Shown piece after piece: positions 26,941-35,539 of a stretch of 64,000 nt of DNA (position 1 is the first letter of the stretch; each line of letters begins with the position of its first letter). The notes below the pieces were generated by a model. That model had not been told where the DNA came from. It did no database searches and saw nothing but the letters and a program-made list of their open reading frames with translations. Origin of the DNA: CBDDBH01 sp965225625 (GTDB taxonomy: Bacteria > Pseudomonadota > Gammaproteobacteria > JADZEE01); contig CBDDBH010000029.1 in the NCBI GenBank assembly GCA_965225625.1, positions 222,889 to 286,888 on the forward strand. The letters are read 5' to 3'. The translations under genes and the position numbers were made by a program.

Positions 26941-28179
26941 TCATCCCGGCGTCGATACTTTCTCGTCGTCTTGGTAATCGAGGAAGTCGAGGTTTACGCC
27001 GTCATCTAATACGTTGCCGCTGCGGCTTAGATCGCTAGCCCGGATTACCACGCCCTTGCCAAAACGGTCGATGAGACGGTCAATGGTTTTTTCCAAGTTT
27101 CGTGGGCCGTGCTCCTCGAATAAATCTGACTGCAATGGCTGTTCTTGCCAATCCAGATCGAATGCGGCCATGCCGACGAGCCGAAAAGGGCCGGGATGAT
27201 CGAATCGATTCAGGAGTTTCTTCGATACGGCGAAGAACCCGTCGGCGGTATTGTCGGGTTTCGGCAGGCGCTCTTGTCTGCTAAGCATTTCGAACTTGGT
27301 CGTTTTCAATCTGACACGTATCGCGCCCGCGACATAGTGCTTTGCGCGCACGCGACGGGCGATTCTCTCGGCCGCGCGTCGCAGATGGCGCTCAATATCC
27401 GCCCGCAGAGAGACATCTTCGCTTAAGGTTCGATCCGAGCCGATGCTTTTCGCCGTACGCCCGCGGCTGACATGCCGTGGATCGATGGCGTGCGCAAGTT
27501 TGTAAAAGTGTGAACCTGCAGCCCCTAAACGATGGCCCAGTTCTGTCTCGTCGAGCGCTGCAATATCACCGATCGTGAAAATACCGAGCGCATTCAATTT
27601 CAGGGCCGTTTTTTTTGCCGACGCCCCACAACCGGTTTACTGGCAAGGGTGCAAGCCACTCGACGGCCTGGTGCGCAGGACGACGGTCAATCCATCAGGC
27701 TTTTCGTGTGCACTTGCAACCTTCGCAACATACTTGGTGGCGGACACACCCACGGAAATATGGAGATGAGTGGCCTCACGAACTGCATCCTTAATTTTTC
27801 GCCCCATCGCCCTGGGTGACCCGAAAAAGTGTTGCGAGCCGGACATATCCAAAAAGGCTTCATCCAAAGACAGCGGTTCGACGGCAGGGGAAAAGTCAGC
27901 GAACACGTCCATGACTTGCCTTGAGATTTCCTCGTATCGCCCCAGCCGCGGCGGCACCATGACCGCGTCCGGGCAACGGCGCAGCGCCTCAACGACCGGC
28001 ATTGCGCTCCCCACACCAAAGGGCCGCGCCTCATAGCTCGCCGCTAAAACCACACCGCGGCGACTTTTCGGCCCAACCAGCACGGGTTTCCCACGCAGTG
28101 TCGGATCGTCTAACTGCTCCACCGATGCATAAAACGCATCCATGTCGGCATGCACCACGATTTTGCGCCAAGCGTCCAC
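26941..28179 (-). pseudogene. dinB: DNA polymerase IV (DinB), interrupted by two compensating indels
   Basis: The outer parts are in one frame and match Pol IV. The N-terminal part has 'IVVHADMDAFYASVEQ', 'GVVLAASYEARPFGVGSAMP' and 'VEPLSLDEAFLDMSGSQ' (catalytic Asp-Glu) and 'VGVSATKYVAKVAS'. The C-terminal part runs from 'LNALGIFTIGDIAALDETEL' through the little-finger domain to 26941. Between them the in-frame reading hits TAA. The neighbouring frame supplies the missing segment 'QAVEWLAPLPVNRLWGVGKK'. So there is one indel near 27660 and a second in a run of eight T (27609-27616, one too many). Total length (~413 aa) is right for DinB. Two errors or lesions ~50 nt apart. Confidence 0.88.
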
Positions 28180-28296
28180 GCGTTGAGTTTACGTAAATAC
28201 TGTATATAAAAACAGCCATACTTTCAGATGGCCACTCTCGGTCGCGGGCGCAGCAATGCGCGCCGAATACTTGTTGTCGCGCTATGGCCCTTTCGG

Positions 28297-28676
28297 CTAG
28301 GCCGCCTGTGCTTTGGCAATCATCTCGTCACCGAGCTTTTTCTGGGCCGGGCGGCTCCACAGAGCGTCAAGCCAACGCTGCACATCTGGATAAGCTTCGA
28401 AGGAGAACGGGAACAACTGGCAGAACGCCAGGATGGATGCGACGTTGAGATCACCGATCGAGAAATCATCGCCGACCAGGTAATCGCAGCCCTGCAGGTG
28501 CGTGTCCAGCACGCTAAGAAAACGTCCCAACTCTTTAGTCGCGTCAGCGATAACATCCGGCCGCGGATCCCCGGCCGGTGATCCGTCGGTATGTGTTCAT
28601 AGTCGATGTTCATCTCGTCCTAAGCCCAAATACACCGCGGCGTACGGGACATCAGCCTGCCGTAAAGCTTCATCAT
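28297..28676 (-). pseudogene. Glutathione S-transferase, decayed (nonsense codon plus internal deletion)
   Basis: The start 'MMKLYGRLMSRTPRCIWA' (ATG 28676, CAGGAG upstream) is a normal GST opening. It is followed in frame by TAG, where relatives have a Leu codon, then 'DEMNIDYEHIPTDH'. About 60 residues of the first domain are then missing. The frame shifts and resumes as 'DVIADATKELGRFLSVLD', 'YLVGDDFSIGDLNVASIL' and 'YPDVQRWLDALWSRPAQ' to 28297. The deletion cannot be a base-call error, so this is a genuine pseudogene. Confidence 0.82.
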
Positions 28677-28768
28677 GTTCTCCTGAGTCAGGTGCGGTAG
28701 CGGGTCCGGATTATAGCGGATAGCCCACGGATTGCTGCGCATCGTTGACTGAAATGGTGTCTTGAAAT

Positions 28769-28826
28769 GGTTTCAGGTTTATTTAGTACGATTTACAGTA
28801 CCCGCTCTTTAAATAAGCCTGACACC
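28769..28826. repeat. Imperfect inverted repeat (17-bp arms)
   Basis: The arms GGTTTCAGGTTTATTTA (28769-28785) and TAAATAAGCCTGACACC (28810-28826) pair with two mismatches around a 24-nt loop. The GGTGTCAGG core resembles the arm ends of the palindromic element found at 48.8, 52.3 and 54.9 kb, so it may be a distant relative. It lies in the spacer between the GST pseudogene and the flavoprotein gene. Confidence 0.5.
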
Positions 28827-28893
28827 TTTATTTTTCTGGACACTATCGCGCCTCGCTTCCTGCGACATTACCCTTGGCGCGCTTTCATCTCGT

Positions 28894-30276
28894 CTACTCC
28901 GGGCTGTCCGGTTGCAGCTCGCCGACTAGCGTCGGTATGAGCTCGGCAACCGTTGGGTGAATGTGCACCGATCGTTGGATCGCGGTGTAGGGCAAATCGG
29001 CGTTCATGATGTCGATGATGCCGTGCACAGCCTCGTCGCCGCTTAAGCCCAGGATAGCAGCACCGAGGATTTTATCCGTGTCCGCATCGACCACCACTTT
29101 CATAAAGCCCTGGGTTTCACCGAACTCTTTAGCTCGACCGACACGGCTCATCATGCGCTTGCCGACAAGCAGCCGGTGTCCGGCGGCGCGTGCATCGCGC
29201 TCGGTCATTCCCGCCCGGCCCAGCGGCGGATCAATGAATAATCCGTAGCAATCGACCCGCTCGGTGACCTTGCGTTTGTGTTCCGTGAACAGATTCGCCG
29301 CAACGATCTCGAAATCGTTGTAAGCCGTGTGGGTAAATGCGCCGCGCCCGTTGACCTCGCCCAACGCCCAAACGCCGGAGACGTTGGTGCGCAGCTCGTC
29401 ATCAACCGGGATTAGGCCGCGTTCATCCGTGACAATGCCGGCGGCGTCCAGCCCCAGGTCGTCAGTATTCGGTACACGCCCTACGGCGAGCAGCAGGTGT
29501 GAGCCGTCGATCGAGCGCGGCTCGTCTTCGCACGACACATTCACCTTGATCCGTCCATCGACGTTTTCCAACGCCACGCACTCGGCGCCGAGTTCAAATC
29601 GGATGCCCTCACCTTCGAGTATCTCGCGCACCGTGTCCGAGACGTCGTTATCGTCTCTGGGAATGAGGCGATCAAGCATCTCCACGACCGTCACCTCTGC
29701 GCCGAAACGCCGATATATCTGAGCAAACTCCAGCCCGATGTAGCTCCCGCCGATCACGATCAAGTGCTCGGGCACGACATCCACCTCCAACATCGTAGAG
29801 TTGGTCAGGTAATCGATTTGGTCCAGACCGGCAATGTCGGGAACACGGGCACGAGCGCCGACGTCGATGAAGATCCTGTCGGCTTCGAGCACGTTATCGT
29901 TAACGCTCAGGGATCGCGGACCGGTAAACCGCGCGTGGCCCTGGATGATCTCGAGATTATCCATACCTTGGAGCCAAGCGCTCACGCCCTGGTTGGATGC
30001 ACCGCGAACTTCGTCCATGCGCGCTTTTACACGTTGCATATCCACCTCGACCGGACCGGCCAAGACGCCGAAGTCCGCCGCCCGACGAGCCAAGTGCGCG
30101 ACGCGCGCGCTGCCTACCAGCGTCTTGGTGGGAATACAACCCACGTTGACACAAGTTCCGCCGAAAAGATTTCGTTCGATGATAGCCGTCCGTAGCCCTT
30201 CCTGCGTTAACCGTTCGGCGAGAGGCGGTCCTGCCTGTCCTGCGCCGATTACGATCGCGTCGAACTTTGTGCTCAT
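28894..30276 (-). CDS. Mercuric-reductase-like class I pyridine nucleotide-disulfide oxidoreductase
   Basis: A 460-residue FAD/NAD(P) enzyme. The ATG at 30276 has GAGGAGG 5 nt upstream. It shows 'AIVIGAGQAGPPLAERL' (FAD), the redox-active disulfide 'GGTCVNVGCIPTKTLV' (CxxxxC), 'IGGSYIGLEFAQIYRRFG' (NAD(P)) and 'HPTVAELIPTLVGEL' (the C-terminal His-Pro-Thr-x-x-E of the partner active site). There is no N-terminal heavy-metal domain and no C-terminal Cys pair, so it is not a true MerA. Lipoamide dehydrogenase or an uncharacterised disulfide reductase activity is more likely. Single gene with its own promoter region. Confidence 0.9.
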   Translation of the reverse strand: MSTKFDAIVIGAGQAGPPLAERLTQEGLRTAIIERNLFGGTCVNVGCIPTKTLVGSARVAHLARRAADFGVLAGPVEVDMQRVKARMDEVRGASNQGVSAWLQGMDNLEIIQGHARFTGPRSLSVNDNVLEADRIFIDVGARARVPDIAGLDQIDYLTNSTMLEVDVVPEHLIVIGGSYIGLEFAQIYRRFGAEVTVVEMLDRLIPRDDNDVSDTVREILEGEGIRFELGAECVALENVDGRIKVNVSCEDEPRSIDGSHLLLAVGRVPNTDDLGLDAAGIVTDERGLIPVDDELRTNVSGVWALGEVNGRGAFTHTAYNDFEIVAANLFTEHKRKVTERVDCYGLFIDPPLGRAGMTERDARAAGHRLLVGKRMMSRVGRAKEFGETQGFMKVVVDADTDKILGAAILGLSGDEAVHGIIDIMNADLPYTAIQRSVHIHPTVAELIPTLVGELQPDSPE

Positions 30277-30479
30277 ATTCACCTCCTCGACAATTCCAAT
30301 GGCTCCGATAGCCTAGAGCGACTATACATTGTCGAGCCTTACACGGGCGACGAGATTACCAAGGGTACGATTGATCGTATAAGGCGAATCGTGTCGAGGC
30401 GCCTAGACATTCACTCTTCTCATCCCTGAATGTATGTGCAACCATGCCTGCCCGAACATCACCGGGATAAGGAGCGTGC

Positions 30480-30941
30480 ATGCGCACATTGATTTCGCTT
30501 TGTGTATTGGTTTGCAGTTCAAGTCTTTTCGCCGCAAGCGTTGAAGAGCTGACGTGGATGAAAGGTCGATGGGCCGGTCCTTATGGACCTGGCACGCTGG
30601 AGGAGACCTGGAATGACCCTCGCGGCGACACCATGGTCGCAGTTGTCCGCATGACCGCGCCTGATGGCACGAACATGGTAGAACTGGTCATCATCAACGA
30701 AGAAGACAACACGCTTGTGCTTCGCCTGCAGCAGTTTTCGCCGACCTACGAGCCACTTTCCAGCTCACCACAGACCCTGCATATGTCTGCACAAGGCGAC
30801 CGGACCATCACTTTCAAAGCAACCGGCGATGGCGGTTTGTCGGAGCTGAAATACACACGCGTAGACGATGCTGAATTCGCCATTGAAGGCGTGTCAGCGG
30901 AAGGCAAGTTTGCCGTGTCGCTCAAGGCGGTCACAGAGTAG
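30480..30941 (+). CDS. Exported DUF6265-like protein
   Basis: A 153-residue protein with a signal peptide ('MRTLISLCVLVCSSSLFAAS'). The mature part begins 'EELTWMKGRWAGPYGPGTLE', then 'ETWNDPRGDTMVAVVRM', which matches the DUF6265 pattern of W-M-x-G-x-W ... E-x-W-x-x-P. It is mostly beta-strand and probably forms a small barrel in the periplasm. The function is unknown. AAGGAG lies 5 nt before the ATG. It stands alone between two divergent or tandem genes. Confidence 0.72.
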   Translation: MRTLISLCVLVCSSSLFAASVEELTWMKGRWAGPYGPGTLEETWNDPRGDTMVAVVRMTAPDGTNMVELVIINEEDNTLVLRLQQFSPTYEPLSSSPQTLHMSAQGDRTITFKATGDGGLSELKYTRVDDAEFAIEGVSAEGKFAVSLKAVTE

Positions 30942-31085
30942 CCTGTCAACGTCGAGCCAACGGCGGTGCCTCGCTCTGCGTGGTCAGGTTTCGGAGCAAC
31001 TGCTCAATAGGGAAGTGATTCCACGGTGGCGGGAACGGATCGAGGGACACCCCACCACCTAGGCCGGACGATTTTGGAGGAAGCT

Positions 31086-32876
31086 GTGGAGACGACCGAA
31101 GCTGGTGGCGGGAGAGTCAGCAAGGGCGAGTGGGGATCCGACATCATCGTCGATGTCCTGCGTGACCTCGGCATCGAGTACGTGGCGCTGAACCCTGGCG
31201 CGACGTTCCGCGGCGTACACGACTCCCTGGTCAACTACCTCGGCAACAAGAGTCCCGAGTTGATTCTGTGTTCACACGAAGAGATAGCCGTCGCCATCGC
31301 CCACGGCTATGGCAAAGCAGCAGGCAAACCGATGGCCGCCTACGTCCATAACGTGGTCGGCCTGCTCCACGCCAGCATGGCGATGTACAACGCCTGGGCA
31401 GACCGTTCGAGCGTCATCGTTCTGGGCGGAACCGGTCCGATGTCTGCCGATAGCCGCCGCCCATGGATCGACTGGATACACACGGCGAACGTACAAGGCA
31501 ACGCGGTCCGCGATTTCGTGAAGTGGGACGATCAGCCGGCGAGCGTCGGTGCGGCGATAGAGTCGCTGATACGCGCTTACCACATCGCGACCAGCGCTCC
31601 TCAGGGGCCAGTCTACGTCTGTTTTGACGTGGCTACTCAAGAGCAGAAACTTGAGGAACCGGTCGAGCTGCCGGATCTCTCGACCTTCCCCAAGCCAACG
31701 CGTATCCAAGCCGACCCCGAGGCTTTAGAGCAAACGGCTACGCTGCTCGTGTCTGCGAGACGTCCGGTCATCATCGCCGACTTCATGGGCAGGTCAGATG
31801 ACGCGGCGCGCGGCCTCCTGCGACTGGCCGAGATGCTGTCCGCACCTGTGGTCTCGGGCGGCGACCTGTACAACTTCCCCACACACCATCCACTCAACGC
31901 GACTTGGTCGAAGCGGCAGCTGCTTGAAGAGGCCGACGTCGTGCTTGCGCTCGATATCTACGATCTTCAGCAGTCGCTGACCGGCCAAGACTATCGTTCG
32001 CGTAAGCTTGAGCATTTTCTCCCACCGGGCGCCAAGCTCATCGACATCTCGTTGCGGCAGCTCGCTATGCACAGCTGGACCCACGACTACGGCGGCCTCT
32101 ACCCCACATCGTTGTCCGTACAGGCGGACGTCGCTGTCGCAACCCCGGCGCTCGCCGACCTGGTCGAACGCCGGCTTGACGATGGCCCAGACCGCTCGGG
32201 CGAGCTGCGTGAGCGTCATGCCAAAGTCGCTGTGTTACAGGATGCGGCCGAGAAACAGACGCTTGAAGTCGTCGCAAATCGGTCGGGTGAGTCCCCCATC
32301 GCGTTGCCATTTCTGGCCTCCGAGATGTGGGAGGTCATCAAGGGCACCGACTGGGTGCTGGGGAACGGCGATCTACGCGGCTGGACCGAACGGTTGTGGG
32401 ACTACAAGGAGACGTATCAGGTAATCGCGTCTCGCGGCGGCGGTGGTCTCGGCCAGGGATTCGGCCATGCGCTGGGCGTCGCGCTTGCAAACCGTGAAAA
32501 GGGCCGGCTGACGATCAACATTCAGTCCGACGGCGATTTACTGTTCACACCGGCGGCTGTGTGGACCGCTGTCCATCATAAGGTCCCGATGCTCGTAGTC
32601 ATGTACAACAACAGGACGTATGGCAACGATCTTGGCCACCAGGGCCTCATGGCTGAGGTACGTGGCCGACCGTACGAGAACAAGAACGTAGGTATCGACA
32701 TCGACGATCCGTATGTGGACTTCGCCGGCATGGCGCGCTCGTTCGGCGCATGGGCCGAAGGGCCGATCGAGGACCCGACGCAGTTGCGTGGTGCGTTGCA
32801 GCAAGCGAAGAAGGAAGTGCTGCAAAATGGGCGGCTGGCACTTGTGGATGTGGTGACAGAGCTGGGGGACCGGTAG
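31086..32876 (+). CDS. Thiamine-diphosphate-dependent enzyme (acetolactate synthase/benzoylformate decarboxylase-like)
   Basis: About 596 residues. The GTG at 31086 follows GGAGG at 5 nt. It has the three-domain ThDP architecture. The N-terminal Pyr domain has 'CSHEEIAVAIAHGYGKAAG' carrying the activating Glu, the middle domain includes 'RPVIIADFMGRSDDAARG', and the C-terminal PP domain has 'SDGDLLFTPAAVWTAVHH' then 'NNRTYGND' (the GDG...NN Mg-ThDP motif). Decarboxylases, carboligases and oxalyl-CoA-type enzymes share the fold, so the substrate is open. No small regulatory subunit follows, which argues against a biosynthetic acetolactate synthase. Confidence 0.9.
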   Translation: METTEAGGGRVSKGEWGSDIIVDVLRDLGIEYVALNPGATFRGVHDSLVNYLGNKSPELILCSHEEIAVAIAHGYGKAAGKPMAAYVHNVVGLLHASMAMYNAWADRSSVIVLGGTGPMSADSRRPWIDWIHTANVQGNAVRDFVKWDDQPASVGAAIESLIRAYHIATSAPQGPVYVCFDVATQEQKLEEPVELPDLSTFPKPTRIQADPEALEQTATLLVSARRPVIIADFMGRSDDAARGLLRLAEMLSAPVVSGGDLYNFPTHHPLNATWSKRQLLEEADVVLALDIYDLQQSLTGQDYRSRKLEHFLPPGAKLIDISLRQLAMHSWTHDYGGLYPTSLSVQADVAVATPALADLVERRLDDGPDRSGELRERHAKVAVLQDAAEKQTLEVVANRSGESPIALPFLASEMWEVIKGTDWVLGNGDLRGWTERLWDYKETYQVIASRGGGGLGQGFGHALGVALANREKGRLTINIQSDGDLLFTPAAVWTAVHHKVPMLVVMYNNRTYGNDLGHQGLMAEVRGRPYENKNVGIDIDDPYVDFAGMARSFGAWAEGPIEDPTQLRGALQQAKKEVLQNGRLALVDVVTELGDR

Positions 32877-33153
32877 GCCAGCGAAGGCAGCAATGCACCG
32901 GTGTGTGGCGAATTACTATGTTTACCTAATATTCATTGATTTCGTAGTCTAGTAACTGTCGGCGTCGACTCCACGATATTTGGATCCGTTACGTCGATTT
33001 TCTATTCATTCAACTCTTCACGACCGTTGCAAAACTCCTTCAACCAGGCTGTCGTTAGGATTGCAGCCAGTTTCAGATCTAATATTCAGCGAGCGCAACT
33101 ACATTATTTAGGGATCAGGAACATGGTTCTAAAAATGGATTGCGAACCAATCG

Positions 33154-33372
33154 ATGTCAGGTAAAAGTACCAATGTGTCGGGTACGCCGGCCTTCGTCGG
33201 CCTGGACCACGTTAGTTTTCCGTGCCGCGATCTCGCTGAGGGCATCCGGTTCTATCGTGACGTGCTGGGAGCAACGCTGGGAAATCCCGGAGTAACCTCG
33301 CTAATCCCTGCGCACCGTGGAGAAAATCCAGGTGAACATCTCCATGTCGGCATTGATGGGGTAGCTGCGTAA
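33154..33372 (+). pseudogene. VOC (glyoxalase/extradiol-type) protein, truncated after ~45 residues
   Basis: The frame encodes 'AFVGLDHVSFPCRDLAEGIR' then 'FYRDVLGATLGNPG', the first beta-alpha-beta module of a vicinal-oxygen-chelate protein including the metal-binding His of 'LDHV'. After about 33300 the family similarity stops and the sequence becomes the 3' end of the opposite-strand metallo-hydrolase. Roughly two thirds of a VOC protein is missing, so this is a fragment left by a rearrangement. The 277 nt upstream holds nothing recognised. Confidence 0.7.
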
Positions 33373-34212
33373 CGGAAAGCTGTTCCGGGCTTCCCGCCTG
33401 CCGGCGAGCATCTGTTCCAAGCCGTCCTTCAAATCCACTAAACCGCTATAAGGCAGGGCGGGTGAAGGATGTTTAGCATCGGCGTGCGCGCCGTAAAGGG
33501 TCTCGGCGCCGGTCGTTTGCGCGAGCAAATACTTGGCACTTTCGACATACTTTTCAAAATTCGATGACGGTGCAAACCCGACCAACCAGCCTGGATAAAT
33601 GAAATCGCCGGTAAATAGCTGCGCGCGTTCAGCGTCCGACAGTGCAATTGAACCATCCGCGTGTCCCGGAATGTGCAAGACTTGGACCCGGCGCTTACCA
33701 AGGTCAACGCTTTGTTCCGCTGGCCACCATTCGGTGATCTTAAAAGGCTTAATCCTGCGAACGGTGAACGCGGTCCGGAAACTTGGCTGATAGACACCTC
33801 CCGTCATCTGCTCGCGCAGCGCGGGCACGTCAATCGCCGCGACACTTTCAAATCTGAAGTTGTTGCCGATGTGATCGTAGTGGCGGTGTGACGAGATAAC
33901 CGTCACCGGTAAATCGGTTAGTGTATCCACTACCCGCCTGATGTTACGTACGCCCGCGCCGGTATCGAACAAAATCGCCCGTTTGTTCCCCAACAGCAAG
34001 TAGTTATAGTTTTTTTGCCAATACCGCGGTTCGCCAATCGCAATCGTTTGTGCGTCGATATAGGTCAGGGTGTACCAGTCATCGAACCACAGCTCGCCCT
34101 CGCTCACCGGCGCAGAGTCTAGATCCGCCGTCACCTCAATCAACAAAAACAAGATGAGCGCTCCGACCAATACGACAGAAACCAATGCACCGATGATTAA
34201 TTTACGGATCAT
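33301..34212 (-). CDS. Membrane-anchored metallo-beta-lactamase-fold hydrolase
   Basis: A 303-residue protein with an uncleaved N-terminal anchor ('LIIGALVSVVLVGALILFLL'). The MBL domain has 'AILFDTGAGV', the zinc motif 'ISSHRHYDHIGN' (H-x-H-x-D-H), 'VLHIPGHADGSIAL' (third His), 'LFTGDFIYPG' (bridging Asp) and a late His in 'YGAHADAKHP'. The active site is therefore complete and probably faces the periplasm. Glyoxalase II-, lactonase- and arylsulfatase-like enzymes share this fold. Its 3' end coincides with the truncated VOC gene. Confidence 0.87.
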   Translation of the reverse strand: MIRKLIIGALVSVVLVGALILFLLIEVTADLDSAPVSEGELWFDDWYTLTYIDAQTIAIGEPRYWQKNYNYLLLGNKRAILFDTGAGVRNIRRVVDTLTDLPVTVISSHRHYDHIGNNFRFESVAAIDVPALREQMTGGVYQPSFRTAFTVRRIKPFKITEWWPAEQSVDLGKRRVQVLHIPGHADGSIALSDAERAQLFTGDFIYPGWLVGFAPSSNFEKYVESAKYLLAQTTGAETLYGAHADAKHPSPALPYSGLVDLKDGLEQMLAGRREARNSFPLRSYPINADMEMFTWIFSTVRRD

Positions 34213-34367
34213 TTGGCGTATTCTAGCGATTCATTCATTTGAGGTGTTCAGCACAGCCCGGCAGCGGGCGACGTTTGTATGTGCTCCGCAAGTTCACACA
34301 AAAGCGCGCGCTCCGGGGAGATTACCCGGGAAAGCGCTCAGACCCTGAGTTAAGCAGGCTCCGCGCG

Positions 34368-35378
34368 ATGGGTTTGCTAAGAGGGAGTACGTCGGACGGG
34401 CGCTATGAGCCATCGCTGCTCCACAAGCTGTTGATACCCAGGAAGCTCACGGGAAACGAGATCAACGGCCGCGGTGAAACGCAATTCCGCCGACCAACGC
34501 CGATCTATCACTGGATTGGCAGGCTCAAGGTCCCGTTCAATTGGACTAATCTGCTCCTCATCATCGTCAGCGCTCTGAACAAAACAGCCTCGCGCCACAT
34601 CAAAAAGTCACGCCAGATCGAACTGCAGCCCTACTCGCCCGTAGCGCCGGCTCCGGTCGAGAAATCTCCAGGCGAGTGGACCACGGCTATCAAGGAGTTC
34701 GCACTCGCGAACGGCGCCGATCTCGTCGGTGTTCGGCGCATGAAAGCCGAGTGGGTGTTCCAGGGGTTCGAAGTTCCGGAACCATGGATCGTCATGCTGG
34801 GCCTGCAGATGGATCACGACGAGCTGTCGAAACTCCCTCACGCAGATGGTGCCAATGAAGTGCTCAGGGTCTACGCGCACGGCCAGGAGGTGTCGTGGAA
34901 CCTGTCCAACTGGTTGCGGCAATCCGGCTGGCACGCCCGCGGCTACTGTGGACCGATGGCCAGCCCCATCGTCATGCTTCCGGTTGCGCTCGCGGCCGGA
35001 TTCGGTGAACTGGGCAAACACGGATCGATCATCAACCGGAAACTGGGTTCCAACTTCCGCCTGGCTTATGTATTGACGGACATGCCGCTGGAGGAAGACG
35101 AGCCAGACGCGTTCGGGGCGGACGATTTCTGTATGCGCTGCCAGGTGTGCACCCGCGAGTGTCCGCCCGAGGCCATTACTGCGGACAAGCAGATGGTTCG
35201 CGGTATAGAGAAATGGTATGTGGACTTCGACAAGTGCGTGCCGTATTTCAATGACACCAGCGGTTGCGGGATCTGCTTGGCTGTTTGTCCGTGGAGCCGT
35301 CCCGGCGTAGCGCCGAACCTGGTTACCAAACTCGCGCGACGCGCGGAACGAAAATACAATAGTGGGCCGAGGATCTAG
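34368..35378 (+). CDS. Reductive-dehalogenase-like 4Fe-4S protein
   Basis: About 336 residues. The pattern matches the C-terminal part of reductive dehalogenases (RdhA): 'ADLVGVRRMKAEWVFQGFE', 'GYCGPMASPIVMLPVALAAG' then 'FGELGKHGSIINRKLGSNFR' and 'YVLTDMPLEEDEPDAFG'. Two [4Fe-4S] motifs follow, 'CMRCQVCTRECPPEAI' and 'CVPYFNDTSGCGICLAVCP'. No Tat signal is seen, so it is probably cytoplasmic, unlike respiratory RdhA. The start at 34368 matches the start of a paralogous fragment at 58308 ('MGLLRGS' versus 'MGFLLGR'). Queuosine reductase relatives are the main alternative, but the spacing around 'LTDMPL' favours RdhA. The substrate is unknown. Confidence 0.75.
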   Translation: MGLLRGSTSDGRYEPSLLHKLLIPRKLTGNEINGRGETQFRRPTPIYHWIGRLKVPFNWTNLLLIIVSALNKTASRHIKKSRQIELQPYSPVAPAPVEKSPGEWTTAIKEFALANGADLVGVRRMKAEWVFQGFEVPEPWIVMLGLQMDHDELSKLPHADGANEVLRVYAHGQEVSWNLSNWLRQSGWHARGYCGPMASPIVMLPVALAAGFGELGKHGSIINRKLGSNFRLAYVLTDMPLEEDEPDAFGADDFCMRCQVCTRECPPEAITADKQMVRGIEKWYVDFDKCVPYFNDTSGCGICLAVCPWSRPGVAPNLVTKLARRAERKYNSGPRI

Positions 35379-35380
35379 AT

Positions 35381-35446
35381 ATGTTCGCAAAAAACGTCTG
35401 GTATGTGGCCGCATTTCCGGCGGCGCATGCCGCAGTGGAGACTTGA
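35381..35446 (+). pseudogene. N-terminal remnant of a VanA-type Rieske oxygenase
   Basis: Only 22 codons: MFAKNVWYVAAFPAAHAAVE-T then TGA. The opening M-F-x-K-N-x-W-Y-V-A-A is the standard N-terminus of vanillate-demethylase-type Rieske oxygenases. Nothing further of that family follows. It starts 2 nt after the reductive-dehalogenase-like gene, so an intact ancestor would have been its operon partner. Confidence 0.6.
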
Positions 35447-35539
35447 GAATGTAGTTGGTGAGAGCGACCTATTAGCAGTTGCATCATGCTCACTCACATC
35501 CCTGAATGAGATACTGTGAATACCCTAATGGAGAACGCC

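Noticed and set aside
28894..30276. Mercuric reductase merA
   Set aside because: The N-terminal metal domain, C-terminal Cys pair and mer operon partners are all missing.
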